A stretch of DNA of 64,000 nucleotides from Microbispora catharanthi. Lineage in GTDB: Bacteria > Actinomycetota > Actinomycetes > Streptosporangiales > Streptosporangiaceae. The translations under genes and the position numbers were made by a program. This document shows positions 50,135 through 58,151 of the stretch, in pieces; position 1 is the first letter of the stretch; each line of letters opens with the position of its first letter. The stretch is from contig NZ_VDMA02000018.1 of assembly GCF_006334915.2 (NCBI RefSeq), positions 124,001 through 188,000 on the forward strand, in the 5' to 3' direction. The notes below the pieces were generated by a model. It was not told the DNA's origin, made no database searches, and saw only the letters and a list, made by a program, of their open reading frames with translations.

Positions 50135-50151
50135 ATCTCGTACTATGAGAT
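50135..50151. promoter_or_regulatory. ATCTC/GAGAT inverted repeat before the cimA leader
   Basis: ATCTC (50135-50139) and GAGAT (50147-50151) with a seven-base spacer that holds TACTAT, a good -10 element. An operator over the promoter of the cimA leader transcript is plausible. Confidence 0.45.
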
Positions 50152-50195
50152 CGATGTGCCAGAGGGTGACCGGCTGTGGCAAACTGCTCAGCACC

Positions 50196-50237
50196 ATGTA
50201 CTACGGTCTGCTCATTATCGGCAGGCGCGCCGGCTGA
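50196..50237 (+). CDS. Leu/Ile leader peptide upstream of cimA
   Basis: Thirteen codons, MYYGLLIIGRRAG, with four regulatory codons Leu-Leu-Ile-Ile (50208-50219). It resembles the ilvB leader peptide (GILVVLRRRAA) in layout. A ten-base hairpin and a rho-independent terminator follow before cimA. Isoleucine made by the citramalate route would thus limit cimA expression through attenuation. Confidence 0.82.
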   Translation: MYYGLLIIGRRAG

Positions 50238-50255
50238 AGGACATCGCCGGCGCGC
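50225..50255 (+). promoter_or_regulatory. Leader hairpin over the end of the cimA leader peptide gene
   Basis: GCGCGCCGGC (50225-50234) pairs perfectly with GCCGGCGCGC (50246-50255) across an 11-base loop. It abuts the terminator stem. A second pairing, GGTCTGC (50205-50211) with GCAGACC (50254-50260), would overlap both this stem and the terminator, so alternative folds exist. Confidence 0.65.
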
Positions 50256-50285
50256 AGACCTCTCACGTCCGTGAGGGGTCTTTTT
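50256..50285 (+). terminator. Attenuator terminator of cimA
   Basis: AGACCTCTCACG (50256-50267) pairs with CGTGAGGGGTCT (50270-50281), one G-U pair included, followed by TTTTT (50281-50285) and a further TTT. It lies 71 bases before the cimA start. Confidence 0.88.
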
Positions 50286-50355
50286 GTTTGAGGGGCCTTT
50301 TCGGTTGGGGCCGATAGCGCGCGGCGAGACGCAACCCCGCGAAGGAGACACAGAG

Positions 50356-51930
50356 ATGGCCGACGATCGTTTCCACGTGTACGACACGACGCTCCGCGAC
50401 GGCGCCCAGCAGGAGGGGCTGAACCTCACGGTCGCCGACAAGCTGGCCATCGCGCGTCACCTGGACGGCCTCGGCGTCGGCTTCATCGAGGGCGGCTGGC
50501 CGGGCGCGAACCCCAAGGACACCGAGTTCTTCCGGCGGGCTCAGACCGAGCTCGACCTGAAGCACGCGCAGCTCGCCGCGTTCGGCGCGACCCGCCGGGC
50601 GGGCGTGAAGGCCGCCGACGATCCCCTGGTGGCCGCGCTGCGCGAATCCGGCGCGCCGATCGTGACGCTCGTGGCCAAGAGCCACGACCGCCACGTGGAG
50701 CTGGCCCTCCGCACCACGCTGGAGGAGAACCTCGCGATGATCCGCGACACGGTCTCCCACCTGACCGCGGAGGGCCAGCGCGTCTTCCTCGACGCCGAGC
50801 ACTTCTTCGACGGCTACCGCTCCAACCCCGCGTACGCGCTGGAGGTGCTGCGCACGGCCGCGGAGGCCGGGGCGTCGGTGGTCGCACTGTGCGACACCAA
50901 CGGCGGCATGCTCCCCGACGAGCTGGCCGACGTGGTGCACGAGGCGGCCGGCACCGGGGCCCGCGTCGGCATCCACTGCCACGACGACACCGGCTGCGCG
51001 GTCGCCAACACGCTGGCCGCGGTGAAGGCCGGCGCCACGCACGTGCAGGGCTGCGCCAACGGGTACGGCGAGCGCTCCGGCAACGCCAACCTGTTCACGG
51101 TGGTGGCCAACCTCCAGCTCAAGCGGGGATTCGACCTCGTGCCGCCGCAGTCGCTGCGTGAGATGACCCGCATCGCCCACGCGATCACCGAGGTCACCAA
51201 CGTCACGCCGAACTCCCACCAGCCGTACGTCGGGACGTCGGCCTTCGCGCACAAGGCGGGCCTGCACGCGTCGGCGATCAAGGTGGACCCGAACCTCTAC
51301 CAGCACATCGACCCCGCCGAGGTCGGCAACGACATGCGCATGCTGGTCTCCGACATGGCCGGCCGCGCCTCGGTGGAGCTGAAGGGCCGCGAGCTGGGCT
51401 ACGAGCTCACCGGCGAGCAGTCCAGGCAGCTGGTCGAGCGGGTCAAGGACCTGGAGGCAAGGGGGCACACGTTCGAGGCGGCCGACGCGTCGTTCGAGTT
51501 GCTGCTGCGCGACACCGTCGACGGCGAGCACCGGCGTTACTTCACGGTCGAGTCGTGGCGAGTGATCGTCGAGCGCCGTCCCGGCGGCGACGTGGTCAGC
51601 GAGGCGACCGTCAAGCTCCACGCGAAGGGCGAGCGGATCATCGCGACCGGCGAGGGCAACGGTCCGGTCAACGCGCTCGACAAGGCGGTGCGGCTGGCAC
51701 TGGAGAAGCTCTACCCCGAGCTGGCCGGGGTCGAGCTCATCGACTTCAAGGTCCGGATCCTGGAGGGCACGCACGGCACGGACGCGGTGACCCGAGTGCT
51801 GATCACGTCGAGCGACGCGACCGGCGAGTGGGCCACGGTCGGGGTGGGCGAGAACATCATCGAGGCGTCGTGGCAGGCGCTGGAGCAGGCGGTGACGTAC
51901 GGCCTGCTGCGGGCGGGGCACAGCGCCTGA
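50356..51930 (+). CDS. cimA: (R)-citramalate synthase
   Basis: 524 residues. HMGL/LeuA-type TIM barrel with YDTTLRDGAQQEG, the metal histidines in GIHCHDDTG and NGYGERSGNANL, and a C-terminal LeuA dimer regulatory domain. The sequence fits the citramalate synthase group more than 2-isopropylmalate synthase, condensing acetyl-CoA with pyruvate to feed isoleucine synthesis without threonine. The Leu/Ile leader upstream agrees. ATG 50356 follows GAAGGAGAC. Confidence 0.9.
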   Translation: MADDRFHVYDTTLRDGAQQEGLNLTVADKLAIARHLDGLGVGFIEGGWPGANPKDTEFFRRAQTELDLKHAQLAAFGATRRAGVKAADDPLVAALRESGAPIVTLVAKSHDRHVELALRTTLEENLAMIRDTVSHLTAEGQRVFLDAEHFFDGYRSNPAYALEVLRTAAEAGASVVALCDTNGGMLPDELADVVHEAAGTGARVGIHCHDDTGCAVANTLAAVKAGATHVQGCANGYGERSGNANLFTVVANLQLKRGFDLVPPQSLREMTRIAHAITEVTNVTPNSHQPYVGTSAFAHKAGLHASAIKVDPNLYQHIDPAEVGNDMRMLVSDMAGRASVELKGRELGYELTGEQSRQLVERVKDLEARGHTFEAADASFELLLRDTVDGEHRRYFTVESWRVIVERRPGGDVVSEATVKLHAKGERIIATGEGNGPVNALDKAVRLALEKLYPELAGVELIDFKVRILEGTHGTDAVTRVLITSSDATGEWATVGVGENIIEASWQALEQAVTYGLLRAGHSA

Positions 51931-52307
51931 CCAGCCGCCGAGCCCTTCCGGGTTGGTACGAGTGGTGCTCACGTTGCGCTCGTGGATGCTGTGGTTTTAG
52001 TGACATTTAGTCTAGTTGGTGCTTAGATAGGCGAAGCTCCTGAGGCGGTCTTCGCCACGATCGGCGATCCCGACCGCGGTTCCAGCCTCAGCGCCCCGCT
52101 CTGGCTCAACGGAGGGTGAAGGCAAGAAGTATCTCCGCACTGAACCCCGTGCTGTCGCGGTGCCTGCCGCCGGCTTCTGATCGTTCTATCGGAGGCGGCC
52201 GACGCCGTGGGAGCCGAGCGATCGTCTGTCACCATGACCAGCCGCGTGACTGCGTGGAGTTCGAAAACTTTCGGCCCCCAGTCATCCCCCTCGCTGGTGC
52301 ACCCGGA
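51931..52307. other. Intergenic region before the globin operon
   Basis: No gene is supported. An AT-rich patch at 51990-52030 could carry a promoter. GCGAAG/CTTCGC (near 52030-52055) makes a short hairpin, and CGAAA-AC-TTTCG (52262-52273) is a small palindrome about 40 bases before the globin start that may be an operator. Confidence 0.45.
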
Positions 52308-52703
52308 ATGGGAGGGTCTGTGATCACCTCGCCGTCTTACTATGACCAGATCGGCGGCGCACCAGTGGTGCGCGACGTCGTCGAGCGCTTCTATGAGCGC
52401 GTGCTCGGCGACGACGATCTGAAGCCGTACTTCACCGGTATCGACATGCCCAGGCTGAAGCGGCACATGGTCATGCTGCTGTGCTCGGTCCTCGGCGGCC
52501 CCGAGCCGTACGAGGGCCGTGACCTGGGTGAGGCCCACGCCGGCATGGGCATCACGTCGCAGCACTACGACAAGGTGGGCGAGCACCTGTTCGCGGTCCT
52601 GGAGGCCGCCGGCGTCGGTGAGGACATCCTGCGCGACGTCGGCCTCGTCCTCGGCAAGGTGAAGTCGTCCATCGTCGCCGAGCCCGCGGAAACGGCCGAC
52701 TGA
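52308..52703 (+). CDS. Truncated hemoglobin (group I type)
   Basis: About 131 residues. Two-over-two globin: SYYDQIGGAPVVRDVVERFY, FTGIDMPRLKRHMVMLLCSV, and the proximal histidine in GEAHAGMGIT. It binds oxygen or NO in the cytoplasm. ATG 52308 was taken; GTG 52320 with GGAGGG three bases upstream is an equally possible start. Its stop is directly followed by the GTG of the flavohemoglobin, so the two are co-translated. Confidence 0.88.
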   Translation: MGGSVITSPSYYDQIGGAPVVRDVVERFYERVLGDDDLKPYFTGIDMPRLKRHMVMLLCSVLGGPEPYEGRDLGEAHAGMGITSQHYDKVGEHLFAVLEAAGVGEDILRDVGLVLGKVKSSIVAEPAETAD

Positions 52704-53825
52704 GTGGATACGCAGGCTCTCAAGGACAGCTGGCACCTCGTTTCCCGATCGGGCGACCAGGTGCCGCTGTACTTCTACTCGGTTCTTTTCCTGATGAATC
52801 CGGACGTGCGGGACATGTTCCCGGTGTCGATGGCGCGCCAGCGTGACAAGCTCGTGGGCGCACTGGGACGCGTCATCAGCAACGTCGACCGGATCGAGGA
52901 AGTCGTCCCGGTCCTGCAGCAGCTCGGCCGCGACCATCGCAAGTTCGCGGTGACCGCGACGCACTACCCCGCCGTCGGCCAGGCGCTGCTCGCCACGCTC
53001 GAGCACTTCCTGGGTGACCGGTGGACTCCTCAGCTCGCGCACGACTGGACGCAGGCGTACAACCTGGTCGCCCAGGTGATGGTCGAGGCCGCCAACGACG
53101 CGTCGAAGACCTCTCCGCCCTGGTGGGAGGCCGAGATCGTCGGCCACGAGATGCGTACCCTCGGCATCGCCGTCATCCGCGCCCGGATGAACTACCAGTA
53201 CCCCTTCCGCCCGGGTCAGTCGGCGTCGATCTCCTACGCCATGCGCCCGCGCGTCTGGCGGTTCTACTCGTTCGCCAACGCACCGCGCCAGGACAACACC
53301 ATCGACCTGCACGTACGCATGGTCGACGGCGGCGTGCTCAGCTCCGCGCTCGTCATGGGCGCGCGGCGGGGCGACATGCTGCGCGTGGGCGCGGCGGTGG
53401 GGGAACGGCTGACGCTCACCCCGGACGTCCAGGGCGACCTGCTCATGATCGGGGGCGGCACCGGCCTCGCGCCGCTCAAGGCGCTCGTGGAGCAGATCGC
53501 CTACGAGGGCCCGACGCGCCGGGTGGACCTCGTCGTCGGCGCCCGGAACTCCAGGGAACTGTACGACTACGAGGCGCTGGCCAAGATGGCCGCCGAGCAC
53601 CCCTGGCTCAACGTCGTGCCGGTCGTCTCCCACGACCCCTTCTACCGGGGCACCCGCGGCTACGCCGTGGACGTGGCGTTGCAGGGATGGCGTGGCCAGC
53701 ACGTCTACGTCTGCGGCTCGGAGGAGATGGCGCAGGCCACCGTCGGACGGCTGCTGGACGCCGGCGTGCCCACCGAGCAGATCCACTTCGACGAGTTCAC
53801 GAGCGACAAAGGTCGGGAGTCATGA
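52704..53825 (+). CDS. Flavohemoglobin-like globin-reductase
   Basis: 373 residues. Globin domain 1-140 with proximal H87 in THYPAVGQALL, then a ferredoxin-reductase module with FAD motif RFYSFANAP and NAD motif GGGTGLAPLKAL, and YVCGSEEM near the end. Flavohemoglobins turn NO into nitrate with NAD(P)H and oxygen. The protein is somewhat shorter than E. coli Hmp, and the usual FAD entry differs. GTG 52704 follows the globin stop without a gap, and its own stop overlaps the next ATG. Confidence 0.9.
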   Translation: MDTQALKDSWHLVSRSGDQVPLYFYSVLFLMNPDVRDMFPVSMARQRDKLVGALGRVISNVDRIEEVVPVLQQLGRDHRKFAVTATHYPAVGQALLATLEHFLGDRWTPQLAHDWTQAYNLVAQVMVEAANDASKTSPPWWEAEIVGHEMRTLGIAVIRARMNYQYPFRPGQSASISYAMRPRVWRFYSFANAPRQDNTIDLHVRMVDGGVLSSALVMGARRGDMLRVGAAVGERLTLTPDVQGDLLMIGGGTGLAPLKALVEQIAYEGPTRRVDLVVGARNSRELYDYEALAKMAAEHPWLNVVPVVSHDPFYRGTRGYAVDVALQGWRGQHVYVCGSEEMAQATVGRLLDAGVPTEQIHFDEFTSDKGRES

Positions 53826-54484
53826 CGGCAGAGATGCCTTGGGGAAGCCCGGCGGGCGAGCGCCAGCCCCTCACCCCGGATCGGGTACGCAAGCAGGAGT
53901 TCACGCGCACATCGCTCGGGCGCCGCGGCTACAGCGAGGACGAGGTGCGCACGTTCCTCTACCGCGTCGCGGAGGACATGGCGGCCAGCGACAAGGAGAA
54001 GGCCGACCTGCGGGCGTACATCGACCGCATGAAGCAGTGGTACAAGGAACACGGCATGAACCCGGAACAGGCCGCCGCTGCCCAGACCCTGAACGTCGAC
54101 GCCATCAACATCCTGTCCCGCGCCCAGCAGACCGCCGACGCCCAGATCGCTGAGGCGGAGGACTACGCGCGGCGCATCGTGAGCCAGGCCCGCCAGCAGT
54201 ACGAGGAACTCCTGATGGAGGCGCAGCGGCAGGCGGAGGAGGCCGCCAACCAGGCGGTCGGCGCCTACCGCGCCTCGGGCAACGGGCTGCAGAGCGCCGA
54301 GGCCGAGGAACTGGAGCGCAGGATCGCCTACCTGCGTACGTTCGCGGACGTCACGCAGGTGCAGTTGCGGGCCGTCCTGGAGGGACTGGCCCACGAGGTC
54401 GACAAGCTCGGCCACGTGCCGGACCAGGCCAAGCAACTGGCCGGCGGCTCCCTGCCGGGCGGCTCTCCGTCGGTGTACGGATAA
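53822..54484 (+). CDS. DivIVA-like coiled-coil protein
   Basis: 220 residues. Residues 17-53 (LTPDRVRKQEFTRTSLGRRG, then YSEDEVRTFLYRV) match the DivIVA N-terminal membrane-curvature domain. Coiled coil about 95-195 rich in Ala, Glu, Gln. DivIVA proteins mark cell poles and tip growth in actinomycetes. The start overlaps the flavohemoglobin stop (ATGA). A polarity protein coupled to two globins is unusual; it may place them or other partners at the tip. Confidence 0.85.
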   Translation: MTAEMPWGSPAGERQPLTPDRVRKQEFTRTSLGRRGYSEDEVRTFLYRVAEDMAASDKEKADLRAYIDRMKQWYKEHGMNPEQAAAAQTLNVDAINILSRAQQTADAQIAEAEDYARRIVSQARQQYEELLMEAQRQAEEAANQAVGAYRASGNGLQSAEAEELERRIAYLRTFADVTQVQLRAVLEGLAHEVDKLGHVPDQAKQLAGGSLPGGSPSVYG

Positions 54485-54516
54485 CCGCCCGCCGCCCTCC
54501 TATCGGGGGAGGAGGT

Positions 54517-56187
54517 TTACGACAGCGTGCCGGAAGAGCTCGCCCGAAGCGTGACCGAACCGGCCGGGGTGTGAACGGTCAGAGTGCGTCCTGAGCAGCT
54601 GACCTCCGGCCGGTCGGTGCCGGGAACCACCACGGTCAGCAACGACTCCGCCACGGGCGAGACGATCACCGGAGCCGGCTCCTTGCGCATGTAACCCGGC
54701 GAGACCCAGCCCTGGTAGGGCGAGGTCTGCCCGCGCACCACCCGCTGGCCGCCGACGGGCTCGCACGACGGCATCGCGAGCTGGACGATCGACGCCTTCC
54801 ACCCGCCGTCGCCCACCACGACCTGCCCGCCCGAGTCGGACACGACCTTCAGCCCGGGATCGAGGTGCCACAGGTTCTGGAGCTTCCCGCCGCCGCTGTC
54901 GAGCACCGCCATCACGTCCTCGCGGTGGTTGACCAGCACCGACCGCTTGCGCGGCACGCCGTACGCCCTGTCGGTGAACGTGAACGCCTGGCGGTCCTTG
55001 TGCACGGACTTGGACACCAGCGCCGTGGGGGTGTGCCCGCGGAACCTCCTGCCCACGAGGATCGGCACGTTGTGGGCCTCCGGGCCCAGCGTCCACCGCC
55101 GGTAGGGCGTGTTCTCGTACGAGACGAAGCCCGCCTCGGTGAGGATCGAGCGGCCCTGGGCGTAGTAGGTCACGCCCATGTGGTCCTCGTGGCCGTGGAA
55201 CTTCAGCGCAGGCCCGAACCGGATCGAGTAGTAGGCCGACTTGGGGTCGTTCCAGGCGGTGCGGCCGAAGACGTATCCGGCGTTGAAGACCTGCACGGTC
55301 GAGTCGGCGTGGTCGAAGGCGGCCGGCTGGACGTCGGCGGGCCCGTCGCCGATCGGCACCATGTAGCCGTTGGGCTGGGTGGCGGCGCTGATGTGCCGCG
55401 GCAGGCTCTCCCAGCGGGTGGCCAGCGCCGCGGGGACCTTCATCCTGCAGTCCTTGATCGTGTCGACCGCCACCCTGAGCCGGTCGTGCACGTAGATGGC
55501 GTAACGCGGCGCCTGCTCGCGCAGCGCGCCCTGCCCGTCGATGTCGAGCTTCATCGACTTCACCATGCGGCCCACGGCGAGGTTCTTCCACTTCGGGTTC
55601 CCGTAGCGGCAGCCGATGCGCAGCAGGCCGATGTCCTGGTCGAGCCCGTGGTTGTGGCCGAGCTCGTAGTTCTTGGGGTTCGACAGCAGCTTCGCGTGCA
55701 GGGCCAGGCTGTTCTTCAGCCAGTCGGCCTTCACGTACCTGCTCAGGCACACCAGGGCCGGGGCGCGCAGCGCGATCGGGTGCTCGGCCCAGGCGTAGGG
55801 GCTGGTCGTGCGCCCGCCGTACGGGTTGTCCTCGACCCAGTCCTTGGCGATCTCCACGGCCCGGCCGAGGTAGTCCTCCTCGCCGGTCGCCTCGTAGTCG
55901 GCCACGAGCCGGCCCATCCACCGCAGCGACTGGAACACCATCTGCCAGGACCTGTTCTTGTACGGGTCCAAGCGCCAGTTGACGTCCTTGCCGACCGTGA
56001 CCTCGGGCATGCCGAGGAAGGACAGCTTGCCGCTCATGACGTCACCGGAGGTGGGGGTGGCGGGCAGCCAGTCCCCCTGGCACTCCGGTGTGCGGTGCGG
56101 GGCCCGCGCCTGGGCGGGCGAGGCCACGGTGAGCGCGGTCAGCGGGAGAACGGCCACCAGGGAGAGGGCTGAGAGGCGGCGGAACAC
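54517..56187 (-). CDS. Secreted heparinase II/III-like polysaccharide lyase
   Basis: 556 residues. Signal peptide (FRRLSALSLVAVLPLTALTV, cleaved after AQA), an alpha/alpha toroid domain with TTSPYAWAEHPIALRAP and ELGHNHGLDQDIGLL, and a C-terminal beta domain with GHEDHMGVTYYAQGR and TEAGFVSYE, the catalytic Tyr/His set of the family. It should cleave uronic-acid-containing polymers outside the cell. GTG 56187 follows GAAGGA. It is read toward the globin operon (convergent). Confidence 0.85.
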   Translation of the reverse strand: MFRRLSALSLVAVLPLTALTVASPAQARAPHRTPECQGDWLPATPTSGDVMSGKLSFLGMPEVTVGKDVNWRLDPYKNRSWQMVFQSLRWMGRLVADYEATGEEDYLGRAVEIAKDWVEDNPYGGRTTSPYAWAEHPIALRAPALVCLSRYVKADWLKNSLALHAKLLSNPKNYELGHNHGLDQDIGLLRIGCRYGNPKWKNLAVGRMVKSMKLDIDGQGALREQAPRYAIYVHDRLRVAVDTIKDCRMKVPAALATRWESLPRHISAATQPNGYMVPIGDGPADVQPAAFDHADSTVQVFNAGYVFGRTAWNDPKSAYYSIRFGPALKFHGHEDHMGVTYYAQGRSILTEAGFVSYENTPYRRWTLGPEAHNVPILVGRRFRGHTPTALVSKSVHKDRQAFTFTDRAYGVPRKRSVLVNHREDVMAVLDSGGGKLQNLWHLDPGLKVVSDSGGQVVVGDGGWKASIVQLAMPSCEPVGGQRVVRGQTSPYQGWVSPGYMRKEPAPVIVSPVAESLLTVVVPGTDRPEVSCSGRTLTVHTPAGSVTLRASSSGTLS

Positions 56188-56328
56188 GCCCGGTTCCTTC
56201 CGAGATCGAATTGGGAGCCGCTCATGCTGTCCGATTTCTGGTGATCTGGTCAAGTCACTCTGGTTACAAGTGCACAACTGCTCACAAACAACCATCCGGC
56301 TTGTCGGTCGGACCCGGGCGGGCCGGGA

Positions 56329-56772
56329 TCATCGGGTGCCGGCGGTCAATCCGGCGACGAGATCGTCGACCATGCCGAAAGCGATCAGGCTGTCGAGCGG
56401 ATTGGAATAGTTACGCGACCAGGTGATCAGCCCGTCGCGGACTCTGGCGACCATGACGACCTGGGACGTGAACTGCTTGCCCGTCGCGGTGACCCGGCCC
56501 TGCAGCCGGTACTCGGCTATCACCGTCTCGGGGTCGGTCGTCCGGTGGATCTCGACGTCGTCCACCGACTCGAATCTCTGGAGCCGGGCACCAGCTCTGA
56601 GATGGGCGCGGAAGGTCTCCCGGTCCTGCTCCTCCCGCGGTCGGCCGGGCAGCTGGAACGGGAACTCGAAGACGGCGTCCTCGGCGAACAGATCGGCCAT
56701 CTCCTCGCAGGGCCCGGAGGCGGTCAGGCGGAGGAGCCGGGCGATGACGTCGTACGGCGTGAGAACAGACAT
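56329..56772 (-). CDS. SnoaL-like/NTF2-fold protein
   Basis: 147 residues. NTF2-like fold: MADLFAEDAVFEFPFQLPGR, AEYRLQGRVTATGKQF, VVMVARVRDGLITWSRNYSN. Members are polyketide cyclases, ketosteroid-isomerase-like enzymes or binding proteins. AGGAG precedes the ATG. It is divergent from a TetR gene, with two palindromic operators between them. Confidence 0.88.
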   Translation of the reverse strand: MSVLTPYDVIARLLRLTASGPCEEMADLFAEDAVFEFPFQLPGRPREEQDRETFRAHLRAGARLQRFESVDDVEIHRTTDPETVIAEYRLQGRVTATGKQFTSQVVMVARVRDGLITWSRNYSNPLDSLIAFGMVDDLVAGLTAGTR

Positions 56773-56791
56773 GGCATACTCCTGAATTATT

Positions 56792-56807
56792 CGGGGCGAG
56801 CGCCCCG
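56792..56807. promoter_or_regulatory. TetR operator, copy 1
   Basis: CGGGGCGAGCGCCCCG, seven-base arms around AG. On the minus strand it falls between a TTGAAT-like and an AATAAT-like element that would serve the SnoaL-like gene. Confidence 0.85.
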
Positions 56808-56820
56808 CTTATTCAAGATA

Positions 56821-56836
56821 CGGGGCGATCGCCCCG
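56821..56836. promoter_or_regulatory. TetR operator, copy 2
   Basis: CGGGGCGATCGCCCCG, a perfect 16-base palindrome, 29 bases centre to centre from copy 1 and 24 bases before the TetR start codon. Confidence 0.88.
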
Positions 56837-56860
56837 GTTGTCCATGTGGAAGGAAATGAC

Positions 56861-57403
56861 ATGCGGGCCGATGCGCGAAGGAACAGGGCGCGGATCCTGG
56901 AGGCGGCGGGCCACGCCTTCGCCGCCGAGGGCCTGGGCGTGTCGCTCGATGAGATAGCGCGCCGCGCGGAGGTGGGCCCGGGCACCGTTCACCGGCATTT
57001 CCCCACGAAGGAGGCGCTCTACGAGGCCGTCGTCGCCAACCACCTGGAGCAACTGATCGCGCAAGCACGCGAGGCGCTGGCGGCCGACCGAGCCGGGTCG
57101 GGGTTCTTTCCCTTCCTCCGGCGGCTGATCGGCGAGGCCCGCGCCAAACAGGACCTCACGGACGCGCTCGCCGGGGCTGGTGTGACCCTGACCGACGCCA
57201 CCCGGCAGACGGCCGTCCAGCTGCAACAGATCTTCGCCGAGCTTCTGGCCTCTGCTCAGAAGGCAGGCGTGGTGCGTGACGATGTAGACGGCGAAGACGT
57301 GCAGGCCATCGTCGTGGCCGCGGTCACCGGCGAACGCCGCCGCGCCGACCACACCCGCCCCGGCCGCCTTGCCGACCTCGTGCTGGACGGCCTGCGCCCG
57401 TAG
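56861..57403 (+). CDS. TetR-family transcriptional regulator
   Basis: 180 residues. Helix-turn-helix SLDEIARRAEVGPGTVHRHF at about 33-52, followed by a TetR_C domain with LRRLIGEARAKQDLTDALAG. The start ATG follows GGAAGGAAAT. It is divergent from the SnoaL-like gene and probably represses that gene and itself through the two 16-base palindromes in the shared promoter. Confidence 0.93.
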   Translation: MRADARRNRARILEAAGHAFAAEGLGVSLDEIARRAEVGPGTVHRHFPTKEALYEAVVANHLEQLIAQAREALAADRAGSGFFPFLRRLIGEARAKQDLTDALAGAGVTLTDATRQTAVQLQQIFAELLASAQKAGVVRDDVDGEDVQAIVVAAVTGERRRADHTRPGRLADLVLDGLRP

Positions 57404-57478
57404 CGCCGGCCCGAATCGTGTGGGAAGTGACCGTACGGCCGCTCGCGCCCGGCCGGCCCGCTCTGCCAGCCTGGGGCC

Positions 57479-58099
57479 ATGCCGGTCCCGTTCTCAGAGA
57501 CGTTTCCCGAGACACCCGCCGCGGCGGCCGCGCTCGCCGTCGCCACCCGCTTCTGCCCGCCCGCGCTGCTCAACCACTCGATCAGGTCGTATCTGTGGGG
57601 CGCCGGGTATGCCCGGGCGCACGGGATCGGCTTCGACGACGAGCTGTACTACGTGTCCTCCCTGCTCCACGACATCGGGCTGACCGAGACCTTCGACAGC
57701 CACACGGTGCCGTTCGAGGAGGCGGGGGGACGTCTCGCCTGGGTCTTCGGCATGTCCGCCGGGTGGTCGCCGGAGAGGTCCGCGCGGGCCGAGGAGATCA
57801 TCGTCGTCCACATGCGCGACCCGGTCGCCGCGTCCGAGGACCCCGAGTCTCACCTGCTGCAGGTGGCCACATCCTGGGACGTGTCCGGACAGCGGCCCGA
57901 GGAGTTCCCGGCGGACGCCCGGGCCGCCGTGCTCGCGCGTCATCCCCGGCTCGGGTTCGGCGCGGAGTTCCTGGCCGCCTTCGATGAGCAGACGCGGCGC
58001 AAGCCGGGCTGCGCGGCGGCCTGCTCCGTCACCGGGGGCATCGGCGCCCGGATCGCCGCCAACCCGCTCGACGCCCGAACGGCCCCCTCGGACGCCTGA
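57479..58099 (+). CDS. HD-domain protein
   Basis: 206 residues. HD-superfamily metal site: LNHSIRSYLWG (first His) and SLLHDIGLTE (HD), with VVHMRDP and LGFGAEFL later. It resembles the cyanamide-hydratase-type or small HD hydrolases of actinomycetes; substrate unknown. ATG 57479 fits the family and lies 75 bases after the TetR gene. A hairpin overlaps its stop codon. Confidence 0.87.
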   Translation: MPVPFSETFPETPAAAAALAVATRFCPPALLNHSIRSYLWGAGYARAHGIGFDDELYYVSSLLHDIGLTETFDSHTVPFEEAGGRLAWVFGMSAGWSPERSARAEEIIVVHMRDPVAASEDPESHLLQVATSWDVSGQRPEEFPADARAAVLARHPRLGFGAEFLAAFDEQTRRKPGCAAACSVTGGIGARIAANPLDARTAPSDA

Positions 58100-58131
58100 A
58101 CGCCCCCGGTCGCGCGTGACCGGAGGCGTTC
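58098..58131. terminator. Terminator hairpin between HD and monooxygenase genes
   Basis: GAACGCCCCCGGTC (58098-58111) pairs with GACCGGAGGCGTTC (58118-58131) with one mismatch across a six-base loop. It starts on the stop codon of the HD gene and lies between convergent genes. Confidence 0.8.
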
Positions 58132-58151
58132 GGACGTTCGACGGGCCCGGC

